A stretch of 64,000 nt of DNA from CAKUFA01 sp963646285. Lineage in GTDB: Bacteria > Bacillota > Clostridia > Christensenellales > Aristaeellaceae. The position numbers and the translations under genes were made by a program. The notes beneath the pieces were generated by a model. It was given only the letters and a program-made list of their open reading frames with translations. It was not told where the DNA came from and did not search any database. Below are positions 34,558-42,403 of the stretch, piece after piece. The stretch is from the NCBI GenBank assembly GCA_963646285.1, contig CAVIWF010000005.1, positions 5,998-69,997 of the forward strand, read 5' to 3'. Position 1 is the stretch's first letter. The number at the start of each line of letters is the position of its first letter.

Positions 34558-35316
34558 GTGTTTCGGCGTATCATTGCTTTGCTCTGCACGCTGGTGCTGC
34601 TGCTTGCAGCATCCGTGTCTTCAGCAGAAGGTTTTTCGGTGGAAGTAAGCAGCCTGACCGATGCACAAAGGCTTGTGCGTGGCTATGATGCGGATGAAGG
34701 CTATATCTACATCAACTATGGCCGCTATCCTTACGAAGCAGACGGTACCATTGCCCCCGTGCTTTGGCGTGTGCTGGGCGTGGATGAAGAGGGTTGGGCT
34801 CTGCTGCTGACGGAGTATGTCATCGACTTTGCCATGTACAACACGGAGAAAGTCAACATCTACGAGTGGAAGGGCAACACCATCTACCACACCCTGAACG
34901 ATGATATGCGGAAGGTCATGTTTACCGATGAGGAATTGACCGCCGTCCGCTACTCTGAGGAAAAGGGCTGGCTGTATTACCTGGACAACGAGGATTACCG
35001 CAACACAGCTTACGGTTTCCGTCATTGGCAGCTGAAGCCGCAGAAGGAGCGGGAGTGCAAGCCTACCCCCTACGCCATGACTCATCCCGATGCATGGTGC
35101 GATAAGAGCAATGGCTGCACCTGGTACTTCTCTACAGGGATTCCCCGCAGAGGATACCACAACCTGATCGGTTTCGACGGTCACACCTCCACCGCAGCCA
35201 ACAACCGAAACGGCGGTGTGCGCTGCGCCTGCAAGCTGGATTTGAGCATGCTCAACCATGTTTCCGGCAGCGGAACCTTGGAAGATCCCTACTCCTTCGA
35301 CGTGGTGGATGAATAA
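34558..35316 (+). CDS. Secreted DUF6273-like protein
   Basis: The protein has 252 residues with a signal peptide (LLCTLVLLLAASVSSAEG). The mature part resembles DUF6273-type domains: YINYGRYPYEADG, VLWRVLGVDEEGWALLLTEYVID, a helical MFTDEELTAVRY and a C-terminal GGVRCACKLDLS strand. The function of this family is unknown; it is often exported or attached to larger surface proteins in gut Clostridia. It begins at a GTG with AAAGGAGGA seven bases upstream, 57 bases after hslU, and may be read from the same transcript. Confidence 0.7.
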   Translation: MFRRIIALLCTLVLLLAASVSSAEGFSVEVSSLTDAQRLVRGYDADEGYIYINYGRYPYEADGTIAPVLWRVLGVDEEGWALLLTEYVIDFAMYNTEKVNIYEWKGNTIYHTLNDDMRKVMFTDEELTAVRYSEEKGWLYYLDNEDYRNTAYGFRHWQLKPQKERECKPTPYAMTHPDAWCDKSNGCTWYFSTGIPRRGYHNLIGFDGHTSTAANNRNGGVRCACKLDLSMLNHVSGSGTLEDPYSFDVVDE

Positions 35317-35325
35317 CATGTAAGC

Positions 35326-35366
35326 AAAAAGCGTGCCGACGGGAATTCCCGTTTGGCACGCTTTCT
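35326..35366. terminator. Strong terminator between the DUF6273-like gene and the flavodoxin-like oxidoreductase gene
   Basis: A long hairpin pairs AAAGCGTGCC with GGCACGCTTT and, inside, ACGGGA with TCCCGT. A runs on the left and TTTCTTT on the right allow use in both directions. Confidence 0.85.
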
Positions 35367-35367
35367 T

Positions 35368-35958
35368 TCATTTTGCAAGGAGCTTCCTGGCTGTCCTTAC
35401 TGTTTCCATTTGTGCATCTTCCATGATTTGCTGAGCATCATTGCCCACAAGATCCAGCCCTTCAGCCTTGATAGCGGTAAAGCTCTGAATTCCCAGCGCA
35501 TGCAGCACTGCTTTGATATACCCGGTACCCCAATCGTTTTCCCGAATAGGGCTTCCCGATGTGGTAATGTATACCGCCTCTGTTCCTCTGCACATGCCGA
35601 TGCACTGATCATCCTCGTAATGGAACGTCAGGTTTCTGGCGTACATATTCTCCACCCAAACCTTGAGAATGGAAGGGAAAGACAGGTCCCAATACGGTGC
35701 GGCAATGACCACCATGTCCGCCTGCTGAAATTCCAGCGTGTGCCGGAAAAGAGGGTGATCCCAAGCCTTTGCATCACAAAGAGGTTCCTTCACCGCAAGA
35801 GTTGCCGCATCCACGCTGCGAAGACCCATGGTATTCAAGTCCTGAGTGATAATCTCCCACTGGGTTGCATCCGCTTCCTGCAGGAAAGCATGGGCAAGCT
35901 GTAAAGTGCGTGATTCATTCCCCCGGGGACAGGCATTCACAAACAGCAGTTTTTTCAT
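35368..35958 (-). CDS. NAD(P)H-dependent flavodoxin-fold oxidoreductase (quinone reductase/AzoR-like)
   Basis: The protein has 196 residues. The N-terminus LLFVNACPRGNESRT is the FMN phosphate loop of the NQO1/AzoR-like flavodoxin-fold family. ADMVVIAAPYWDLSFPSILKVW (about residue 80) is the second FMN-binding loop, and VYITTSGSPI lies in the third. It likely reduces quinones, azo or nitro compounds with NAD(P)H. The ATG at 35958 has AAAGG 12 bases upstream; an in-frame TTG four codons earlier is possible. It stands alone between two terminator-like structures. Confidence 0.85.
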   Translation of the reverse strand: MKKLLFVNACPRGNESRTLQLAHAFLQEADATQWEIITQDLNTMGLRSVDAATLAVKEPLCDAKAWDHPLFRHTLEFQQADMVVIAAPYWDLSFPSILKVWVENMYARNLTFHYEDDQCIGMCRGTEAVYITTSGSPIRENDWGTGYIKAVLHALGIQSFTAIKAEGLDLVGNDAQQIMEDAQMETVRTARKLLAK

Positions 35959-36165
35959 TTCATCAAGCAACCTTTCTCTACATACTGTCCTCTTTTAGTT
36001 TCGCCCGAAACCATCGAAATCCTTCCTGGCAGGATTTCCTCCGATATTTTCTATCTCCGCTGGTCCTTTTGCAGGAATTTGCTCAGTCAAGGGCGAATAT
36101 TTTCATTATCTGTTCACATTGAGTTGTGGGCTCAACAATTTGACCGAATCAGGAGGTTGATTCTT

Positions 36166-37152
36166 GTGAAGAAAATCGTTGCGTTGCTTCTTTGCATCTC
36201 CATGTGCCTGTCTGTGCTGTGTGTTTCGGCTTTTGCGGAAGATGTGCCCTCCGTTGCCATTGTTGTGGCCGGCGGTCTGGGTGATCGTTCTTTCTACGAC
36301 TCTGCCAATGAAGGTTTGGAAGAGCTGGCCAGCAAGTATGGCACGGTTACCAAGGTCATCGAGTGCAAGGAAAATGGCTCCATGTACCTGACCGGTTTGG
36401 CTGATGCTGCCGAAGCATGCGACATCGTGTTTGCCGTGGGCTGGCAGTTTGTGCAGGCTCTGCCGGAAGCAGCTGAAGGCTACCCGGACACCAAGTTTGT
36501 CTGGATTGACAACGCCCTGGAAGGCGACGGCATGGCCAACGTTATGTCCGTGGTGTACGCCCAGAATCAGGGTTCTTTCCTGGTGGGCTACATTGCCGGT
36601 AAGCTGAGCAAGACCGGCGTGGTGGGCGCTGTAGGCGGTCAGGACAGTGCTACCATCAACGACTTCATGGTAGGCTATGAAGCAGGCGCCAAGTATGCCA
36701 ACCCCGACATCAAGGTTGACACTCGCTATGCCAACGGTTTCGAAGACCCTGCCAGCGGCAAGGAATGTGCTTTGGCTCTCTACGATGCAGGTTGCGATAT
36801 CGTGTTTGCCGTTGCCGGCAAGACGGGTGAAGGCGTATTCGAAGCTGCCAAGGACACGGGCAATTATGCCATCGGTGTGGACAGCGACCAGAAGTACATC
36901 AACCCTGACGTGATCATCTGCTCCATGGTAAAGGAAGTTGGCAAGTCTGTGGTAGACATCGTTGAAAATCTGGACGAGCGCTTCCAGCCTGCCACGGTTT
37001 GGACGGCTGATATGGCTACGGGCTACATCGATGTTGGCTACGGCGACGACACCATGACCCAACAGGTCAGCGACGAACTGAAGGCAGAAGTTAAGGCATT
37101 GCAGGAAAAGATCATCAGCGGTGAAATCACCGTTCCCACTGCACTGAACTAA
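36166..37152 (+). CDS. BMP-family ABC transporter substrate-binding protein (nucleoside-type)
   Basis: The product has 328 residues with a signal peptide (LLLCISMCLSVLCVSAFA) that lacks a standard lipobox. The BMP/Med fold is clear: VAIVVAGGLGDRSFYDSANEGL at the mature N-terminus, FVGW-like AVGWQFVQALPEAAEGYP, SFLVGYIAGKLSKTG, and AVAGKTGEGVFEAAKD followed by AIGVDSDQKYI. Family members bind nucleosides, or lipoprotein-like ligands in spirochaetes. It starts at a GTG nine bases after AGGAGG. ATPase and two permease genes follow, giving a whole importer. The preceding leader shows no purine riboswitch core. Confidence 0.9.
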   Translation: MKKIVALLLCISMCLSVLCVSAFAEDVPSVAIVVAGGLGDRSFYDSANEGLEELASKYGTVTKVIECKENGSMYLTGLADAAEACDIVFAVGWQFVQALPEAAEGYPDTKFVWIDNALEGDGMANVMSVVYAQNQGSFLVGYIAGKLSKTGVVGAVGGQDSATINDFMVGYEAGAKYANPDIKVDTRYANGFEDPASGKECALALYDAGCDIVFAVAGKTGEGVFEAAKDTGNYAIGVDSDQKYINPDVIICSMVKEVGKSVVDIVENLDERFQPATVWTADMATGYIDVGYGDDTMTQQVSDELKAEVKALQEKIISGEITVPTALN

Positions 37153-37159
37153 CCTTTAC

Positions 37160-37209
37160 GGCAGCAGCGTTCATTCTATATCAACAGAAAGGGCGTTGCT
37201 GCCCTTTTT
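37160..37209 (+). terminator. Intra-operon terminator/attenuator after the binding-protein gene
   Basis: Arms 37160-37169 and 37194-37203 pair over ten bases (one G-T), followed by CTTTTT. Partial termination here would give more binding protein than ATPase and permeases. Confidence 0.7.
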
Positions 37210-37246
37210 CCGTATTGATGTGCCACAGAAAGCGAGGCGTTCCCGC

Positions 37247-38794
37247 TTGAGCGAAACGAAATCCCCCATTGTATCCTTCAAGCATGTTTCCATGCAGTTC
37301 CCGGGCGTACTGGCCAACGATGATGTCTCCCTTGATATACACAAGGGAGAAGTGTTTGCGCTGGTGGGCGAAAACGGTGCCGGAAAATCTACCCTGATGA
37401 AAATTTTGTATGGGCTTAATGAGCCCACCGCCGGGCAGGTTTTCGTAAAGGGTGAAGAAATGAAGGCTTTCTCCCCCAGCACGTCCATCGCCCATGGTAT
37501 CGGCATGGTGCATCAGCATTTTATGCTTGTTCCTTCCTTTACGGTGGCACAGAACATTGTGATGTGCGGTGAGCCGCGCCGGCATCGCATCTTTTACGAC
37601 TTCGACAAGGCCAACCAAATCACCAACGAACTCGTGAAAGAGTATGGCTTGCAGGTGAACCCGACGGATCGGATCCAGGATATCAGCGTCGGTTTGCAGC
37701 AGCGTGTCGAAATCCTGAAAGCGCTCCATCACGGCGCCGATGTTCTGATTTTGGATGAGCCTACCGCCGTTTTAACACCCCAGGAAACGGATGAACTGTT
37801 TGCCGTGATCCGCAGCATTGTTCGTGAAAAGCAAATGTCCATCATCATCATTACCCACAAGCTGTATGAGGTCATGGAAATTTCCGACCGGGTGGGCGTA
37901 ATGCGGCAAGGCAAACTGGTGGACGTGTGTGAAACGAAGGACGTCAATGAACGGATGCTTGCCTCCATGATGGTTGGTAAGGCCGTGCTGCTGGATACCC
38001 TGGAACGCACCGAACAGCATCAACAGCAGGATGCCGCCATTGAGGTGGAAAACCTGCATGTGACGGATACCCGTGGACTGCCTGCCGTACGGGGCATTTC
38101 CCTGCAGGTGCATCCCGGTGAGATCCTCGGCATTGCCGGTGTGGAAGGCAATGGGCAAAGCGAGCTCATCGAAGCTATTACCGGCATGTGCCCCATTCAG
38201 CGGGGAACAGTCAAGATTCAGGGCAAGAGCACCAAAGGGCTTACGCCGGGGAAAATCCGGCAGCTGGGATTGGCGCACGTGCCTGAAGACCGCATCGCCA
38301 CCGGCGTTGCCGCCCCTGCAGATGTGACGGATAATCTGCTGGTGGGCAAAGAGAAATCCCCGGAATTCTCCATCGCCAAAATTCACCTGAAGCGTCGTGC
38401 CATTCATGCCTATGCGAGAAAGTTGTTTGAAAAATTCGACATTCGGGGTGCAGGCGTGGATACGCCGGTAGGCTCCCTTTCCGGCGGTAATATGCAAAAA
38501 GTGGTGGTAGCCCGGGAGTTTTCCTATGACACGCCGGTGCTTATTATCTCCCAGCCTACTCGAGGGGTGGACATTGGCGCCATGGACTTCATCCACAAGC
38601 AGATCATGGATAAGCGAAACGCAGGCTGTGCCATTCTGCTGGTCAGTGCTGATTTGGATGAGCTGTATCGCTTATCCGATCGCATGGTTGCCATTTACGA
38701 AGGGAAAATCACAGGCGAGTTCGACCCGAGAACCATCAGCAAAGCCGAACTTGGCTACTACATGACCGGTGCTCGAAAGGAGGCAGAAGCATGA
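37247..38794 (+). CDS. ABC transporter ATP-binding protein with two nucleotide-binding domains (nucleoside importer type)
   Basis: About 515 residues with two ABC domains. The first has Walker A VGENGAGKSTL, signature ISVGLQQRVEI and Walker B VLILDEPTAVL. The second has the degenerate Walker A GVEGNGQSEL typical of the sugar/nucleoside class, signature LSGGNMQKVVV, and an LIISQPTRGVD Walker B with Gln in place of Asp-Glu. This pattern matches the ATPase of the nucleoside importers YufO/NupA. The likely start is a TTG at 37247 with GAGG nine bases before it; a TTG at 37196 would lie inside the terminator hairpin. The stop overlaps the next start. Confidence 0.92.
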   Translation: MSETKSPIVSFKHVSMQFPGVLANDDVSLDIHKGEVFALVGENGAGKSTLMKILYGLNEPTAGQVFVKGEEMKAFSPSTSIAHGIGMVHQHFMLVPSFTVAQNIVMCGEPRRHRIFYDFDKANQITNELVKEYGLQVNPTDRIQDISVGLQQRVEILKALHHGADVLILDEPTAVLTPQETDELFAVIRSIVREKQMSIIIITHKLYEVMEISDRVGVMRQGKLVDVCETKDVNERMLASMMVGKAVLLDTLERTEQHQQQDAAIEVENLHVTDTRGLPAVRGISLQVHPGEILGIAGVEGNGQSELIEAITGMCPIQRGTVKIQGKSTKGLTPGKIRQLGLAHVPEDRIATGVAAPADVTDNLLVGKEKSPEFSIAKIHLKRRAIHAYARKLFEKFDIRGAGVDTPVGSLSGGNMQKVVVAREFSYDTPVLIISQPTRGVDIGAMDFIHKQIMDKRNAGCAILLVSADLDELYRLSDRMVAIYEGKITGEFDPRTISKAELGYYMTGARKEAEA

Positions 38795-39873
38795 AATCCA
38801 AGGCAAAAGTGCAATACTTGGTAAGCCTAGCCGTCAGTGTGCTTCTGGCGCTTATTCTGGGCGGCATCATCATGGCCATGACCGATCACGATCCGCTGGA
38901 AGGCTACAGTGCACTAATTACTGGTGCCCTAGGTACCCAGCGTGGGCTTGGCAATACGCTAGCGAAGACCGCAACCCTTTGCCTGACGGGACTGGCAACC
39001 GCTGTAGCCGCCAAGGCAGGTATTTTCAACGTTGGCGGTGAAGGCCAGCTGTACCTGGGCGCTATTGCTTCTGCCTATGTAGGGGCAAAGCTGGCCGGTC
39101 TCTCCCCTTGGATCGGCATTCCCTTGTGCCTGCTGGCCGCCATGGCCGCCGGCGGTGCCTATGCCTTGGTTCCGGCCATTTTGAAGGTGAAGCTGAAGGT
39201 CAGTGAGGTCATCACCACCATCATGCTGAATTCAGCTGCCATTTACTTTTGTTCCTACCTTGCCAATGGCCCCTTGAAGACGGCAGAAAAAGGTGTGTCC
39301 GCCGGTACGGATGCCGTTGACAAGTCCTTTATGTTTTCCAAGCTGATCAAGATGTCCTCCCTGACGGAAAGCATCTTCATTGCTGCCTTCATTGCGCTGT
39401 TTGTCTGGTACCTGATGAGCCGGACGACCGTTGGCTACGAAATGCAGCTGACCGGTCAAAACAGCCGCTTTGCACGGTACAGCGGCATCAAGTCCGACAA
39501 GCTTGCCATTGGCAGCATGGTGCTTTCTGGTGCAATCTGCGGCTTGGTGGGCATGTTTGAGGTCTTTGGTCAGCATGGCAGATTCATCGAATCCGTCTCC
39601 AAGGAATTCTATTTTGACGGCATGCTGGTCGCCATGATCATGCACTACAAGCCCTTCGGCATCATCCTCATGAGCTTCTTTTTCGGCATTTTGCAGATCG
39701 GTTCCACGGCCATGGAATCCCGTGTGGGTATTTCCAGCGAATTGATCCTGATTGTGCAGTCCATCATCATTTTCTTCATGGCGGCAGAAGAGGGTATTCT
39801 GGCATCCATTCAGGCACAAAGAATGAAGCGGAACTCCGCTGCCAGGCTCGCAAAGGGGGCGACTGAAAAGTGA
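38791..39873 (+). CDS. ABC transporter permease, nucleoside importer type (first)
   Basis: A 360-residue polytopic membrane protein of the BPD_transp_2 family. GLATAVAAKAGIFNVGGEGQLYLGAIASAYVG (about residue 65, split here as GIFNVGGEGQ) is the diagnostic cytoplasmic/membrane motif. GYEMQLTGQNSRFARYSGI near residue 215 is the EAA-like loop. About eight to ten hydrophobic segments are seen. ATGA overlap with the ATPase gene and AAAGGAGG support coupling. It forms the channel with the next gene product. Confidence 0.93.
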   Translation: MKSKAKVQYLVSLAVSVLLALILGGIIMAMTDHDPLEGYSALITGALGTQRGLGNTLAKTATLCLTGLATAVAAKAGIFNVGGEGQLYLGAIASAYVGAKLAGLSPWIGIPLCLLAAMAAGGAYALVPAILKVKLKVSEVITTIMLNSAAIYFCSYLANGPLKTAEKGVSAGTDAVDKSFMFSKLIKMSSLTESIFIAAFIALFVWYLMSRTTVGYEMQLTGQNSRFARYSGIKSDKLAIGSMVLSGAICGLVGMFEVFGQHGRFIESVSKEFYFDGMLVAMIMHYKPFGIILMSFFFGILQIGSTAMESRVGISSELILIVQSIIIFFMAAEEGILASIQAQRMKRNSAARLAKGATEK

Positions 39874-40793
39874 ACTGGGAAAGCATCTTCAATGTAGGCC
39901 TTTTGCAAAACACCCTGCGCACCGCTACCCCCGTGATCCTTGCCGGTCTGGGCTGTCTGATGACGGAACATGTAGGCATTATGAACATCGGCATTGACGG
40001 CATGATGATTGTGGGCGCCTTTGTGGCGGTGCTGGCCAGCTATTTCCTCGGCAGCTGGCTGCTGGCGCTTGTTTTTGCCCTGCTGTCCGGCGTGCTGTTG
40101 GGACTCTTCTACGGCCTTTTCGTGGTGAAGTTCAAGAGTGATGAATTCATCATCGGCGTGGCACTGAATATTTTTGCCGGTGCGCTGACGGTATTCCTGC
40201 TCCGCACGATTTTCAACGTGAAGGGTGCCTTCTCCGACCCTGCTATTGTTCCCCTGCCCAAACTGAGTGCAGACTGGCTGGAGAACATTCCCCTCATTGG
40301 CCCGCTTCTGAACAATAACACCCTGCTGGTGTATGTGAGCTGGTTCATGGTGTTGGTATGCTGGCTGTTCATTTACCGCACACCTGCAGGCTTCTGGATG
40401 CGTGCCGCCGGTGAACATCCCCAGTCCCTGCGTGCCGCCGGCAAAAGCCCGGAGAAGATGAAATATCTTGCCTCTGTGCTGTGTGGTGCCTTCAGTGCCC
40501 TGGCGGGTGCTCATCTTTCCTTGGGCTACCTGACCATGTTTTCCGAAAACATGTCCAACAGCAAGGGCTACGTGGCTGTGGCCTGCGTCATTTTCGGCAG
40601 AGCCAATCCGCCCCTCGTGTTCCTCGCTGCCTTGCTATTCGGCTTTATTGACGCCCTTGGCACACGGCTGCAAAGCGTCGGTGTGGACCCCACACTGACG
40701 AAGATTTTCCCCTACGTGGGTACCGTGCTCATGATGGTGCTCCTTGCCCTTCGGGAAAGAGCCAAGAAAAAGACCGCTCAGGCAGCCAAGTAA
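39870..40793 (+). CDS. ABC transporter permease, nucleoside importer type (second)
   Basis: A 307-residue polytopic membrane protein of the same family. LMTEHVGIMNIGIDGMMIVG near residue 30 matches the conserved GxxNIGxEG-like motif with Asp in the Glu position. GFWMRAAGEHPQSLRAAG near residue 175 is the coupling loop. It starts at a GTG overlapping the upstream stop (GTGA). It completes the importer and is followed after 25 bases by a radical SAM gene. Confidence 0.93.
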   Translation: MNWESIFNVGLLQNTLRTATPVILAGLGCLMTEHVGIMNIGIDGMMIVGAFVAVLASYFLGSWLLALVFALLSGVLLGLFYGLFVVKFKSDEFIIGVALNIFAGALTVFLLRTIFNVKGAFSDPAIVPLPKLSADWLENIPLIGPLLNNNTLLVYVSWFMVLVCWLFIYRTPAGFWMRAAGEHPQSLRAAGKSPEKMKYLASVLCGAFSALAGAHLSLGYLTMFSENMSNSKGYVAVACVIFGRANPPLVFLAALLFGFIDALGTRLQSVGVDPTLTKIFPYVGTVLMMVLLALRERAKKKTAQAAK

Positions 40794-40818
40794 ATCATAA
40801 TAAAAGGAGTCCTTCCCC

Positions 40819-41943
40819 TTGAAAATCAGCAAGAAAGACGCCCTGATGTGGTTTCAGTTTTTTTCGGAACTGCCGGAAGATGAACCTCTCCTGTGCCACC
40901 AGCAGGAGATTGTATTGGCCGTACTGGCACAGATTGAGCGGGCTGTAGACGCCCGGCGTGCAGTGCTTATGCGGCAGATTCCTCACTTGAAATCCATGCA
41001 GGGGCGAACCATGTATGTGGGCCCTGATGAGCGTTTCCCCAAGGGCTGCAAGTCCTGCCTGTTTGGCACCGGTCTGAGTGCGGTGCGTAAAACCAACAAG
41101 TGCAACGCCAAGTGTCCCTTCTGCTATGACTATGGCGTGCTGGACTGCATTCCGCCCATCGGCGAAGGCATGTGGGAAATTGGCGGCACCAAGTTCTATG
41201 AAAAGGACATTCCGCTGCTGCTGTCTATTCAAAAGAAGCCTACCGGCATCGCTTATGTTTACCTGGAACCCTTTATGGAGATTGAAATCTATGAGCACAT
41301 GATTCAGCTTTTCCACGAAGCAGGCATTTATCAGCACATGTACACCAATGGAATCCGTGCTACGGAAGCATCGCTGAAAATGCTGGCTGATGCAGGGCTG
41401 AATGAGCTGCGCTTTAATCTGGGCGCATCCAATTGCTCGGATCAGGTCATTGAGAACATTCGCATGGCAAAGCAGTACATCCCCATGGTAGGCATTGAAA
41501 CGCCCATGACCCGTGCCTTCTTTGATGGATTCATGAAGAAAAAAGAGGCCATCATGGCAACAGGGCTGGATTTCATCAACTGCGCCGAGCTTCACCTGAA
41601 TGCCAACAATTTGGGCAATTACCTGGACGAAAACATGTACCAGTGCCGCCAGGGCTATCTATCCCCCATTTGCAGCCGTGAAATGACTTTGACCCTCATG
41701 GCCATGGCCGATGAAGAGCAGTGGCCCTTTGTTATCCACGATTGCTCCAATGATACCAAGTTTGCCCGTGACCTGAATCTGAAGGCCAAGGAAGGCGGAT
41801 GGTTCGGCGCAAGCAGCTATGCCGGCGAGTTTGATCGTCTGCCCTTTGAGGCCTTTTTGCCGGCACTGATGGATGATGATTTCAAATTTGTGGAGGAAGA
41901 ACCCCTGCCAAAGGGTTACCGCCCCGGGGACATTGTTTTGTAA
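40819..41943 (+). CDS. Radical SAM protein of unknown substrate
   Basis: A 374-residue protein. The 4Fe-4S/SAM motif is CNAKCPFCYDYG (about residue 95, CxxxCxxC), preceded by an unusual additional Cys pair in KGCKSCLFGTG. The body shows a radical SAM barrel (YVYLEPFMEIEIYEHM, HMYTNGIRATEASLKML, NELRFNLGAS, PMVGIETPMT), and the C-terminal part has further Cys (YQCRQGYLSPICSRE, VIHDCSND) that may bind another cluster or zinc. It starts at a TTG nine bases after AAAGGAG and lies 25 bases after the second permease gene, so it is likely on the transporter transcript. The reaction is unknown. Confidence 0.85.
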   Translation: MKISKKDALMWFQFFSELPEDEPLLCHQQEIVLAVLAQIERAVDARRAVLMRQIPHLKSMQGRTMYVGPDERFPKGCKSCLFGTGLSAVRKTNKCNAKCPFCYDYGVLDCIPPIGEGMWEIGGTKFYEKDIPLLLSIQKKPTGIAYVYLEPFMEIEIYEHMIQLFHEAGIYQHMYTNGIRATEASLKMLADAGLNELRFNLGASNCSDQVIENIRMAKQYIPMVGIETPMTRAFFDGFMKKKEAIMATGLDFINCAELHLNANNLGNYLDENMYQCRQGYLSPICSREMTLTLMAMADEEQWPFVIHDCSNDTKFARDLNLKAKEGGWFGASSYAGEFDRLPFEAFLPALMDDDFKFVEEEPLPKGYRPGDIVL

Positions 41944-41958
41944 ACGTAATACGCATTC

Positions 41959-41999
41959 AAAAAGCAGGCTTCGAAATCAGCTTCGGAGCCTGCTTTTTT
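41959..41999. terminator. Bidirectional terminator between the radical SAM gene and arsR
   Basis: AAAAAGCAGGCT (41959-41970) pairs with AGCCTGCTTTTTT (41987-41999). Confidence 0.9.
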
Positions 42000-42007
42000 C
42001 ATCATGG

Positions 42008-42367
42008 TTAGCCTTCGTTGATGTGTTCTGCGCCCTGCTTGAGCAGTGTGGCCACGTGATCATCTGCCAGAGAGTAGAACACGGTTTTACCGTCCCTCCG
42101 GCTTTTGATCAGCCGTGCCTGCTTGAGCAGCCGCAACTGATGGGACACAGCCGACTGGGTCATGCCCAGCAGTTTTGCCAAATCGCACACGCATACTTCC
42201 GCTTCAAACAGCACGTACAGGATGCGGATCCGTGTGCCATCGCCAAAGACCTTAAACAAGTCAGAAAGGCGTGCGAGCGTTTCATCATTGGGCAGAGAAG
42301 CCTGCACTTGGGCTACAAGATCCTCATGAACACACAAAAAGCCGCATACATCTTCATTTTCTGCCAT
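42008..42367 (-). CDS. ArsR/SmtB-family metal-sensing repressor
   Basis: A 119-residue winged-helix repressor. EVCVCDLAKLLGMTQSAVSHQLRLL (read as the Cys pair CVCD plus the recognition helix) is the ArsR/SmtB core. Metal ligands visible: an N-terminal Cys pair (CGFLC), the helix-3 Cys pair CVCD, and a C-terminal helix-5 site DDH then about ten residues to HINE (Asp, His, His, Glu). That combination resembles the Zn/Cd sensors SmtB and ZiaR. No metal exporter is adjacent; instead the gene follows tldE by 36 bases on the same strand and is probably the last gene of the GNAT-tldD-tldE run. Confidence 0.88.
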   Translation of the reverse strand: MAENEDVCGFLCVHEDLVAQVQASLPNDETLARLSDLFKVFGDGTRIRILYVLFEAEVCVCDLAKLLGMTQSAVSHQLRLLKQARLIKSRRDGKTVFYSLADDHVATLLKQGAEHINEG

Positions 42368-42403
42368 AGCGCCATCACCCTTCTTTTTTCCATCATCATC
42401 CCA

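Noticed and set aside
35971..36165. Purine riboswitch before the nucleoside-type importer
   Set aside because: The conserved core bases of the purine aptamer are not present. Only a seven-base hairpin (36016-36038) is seen.
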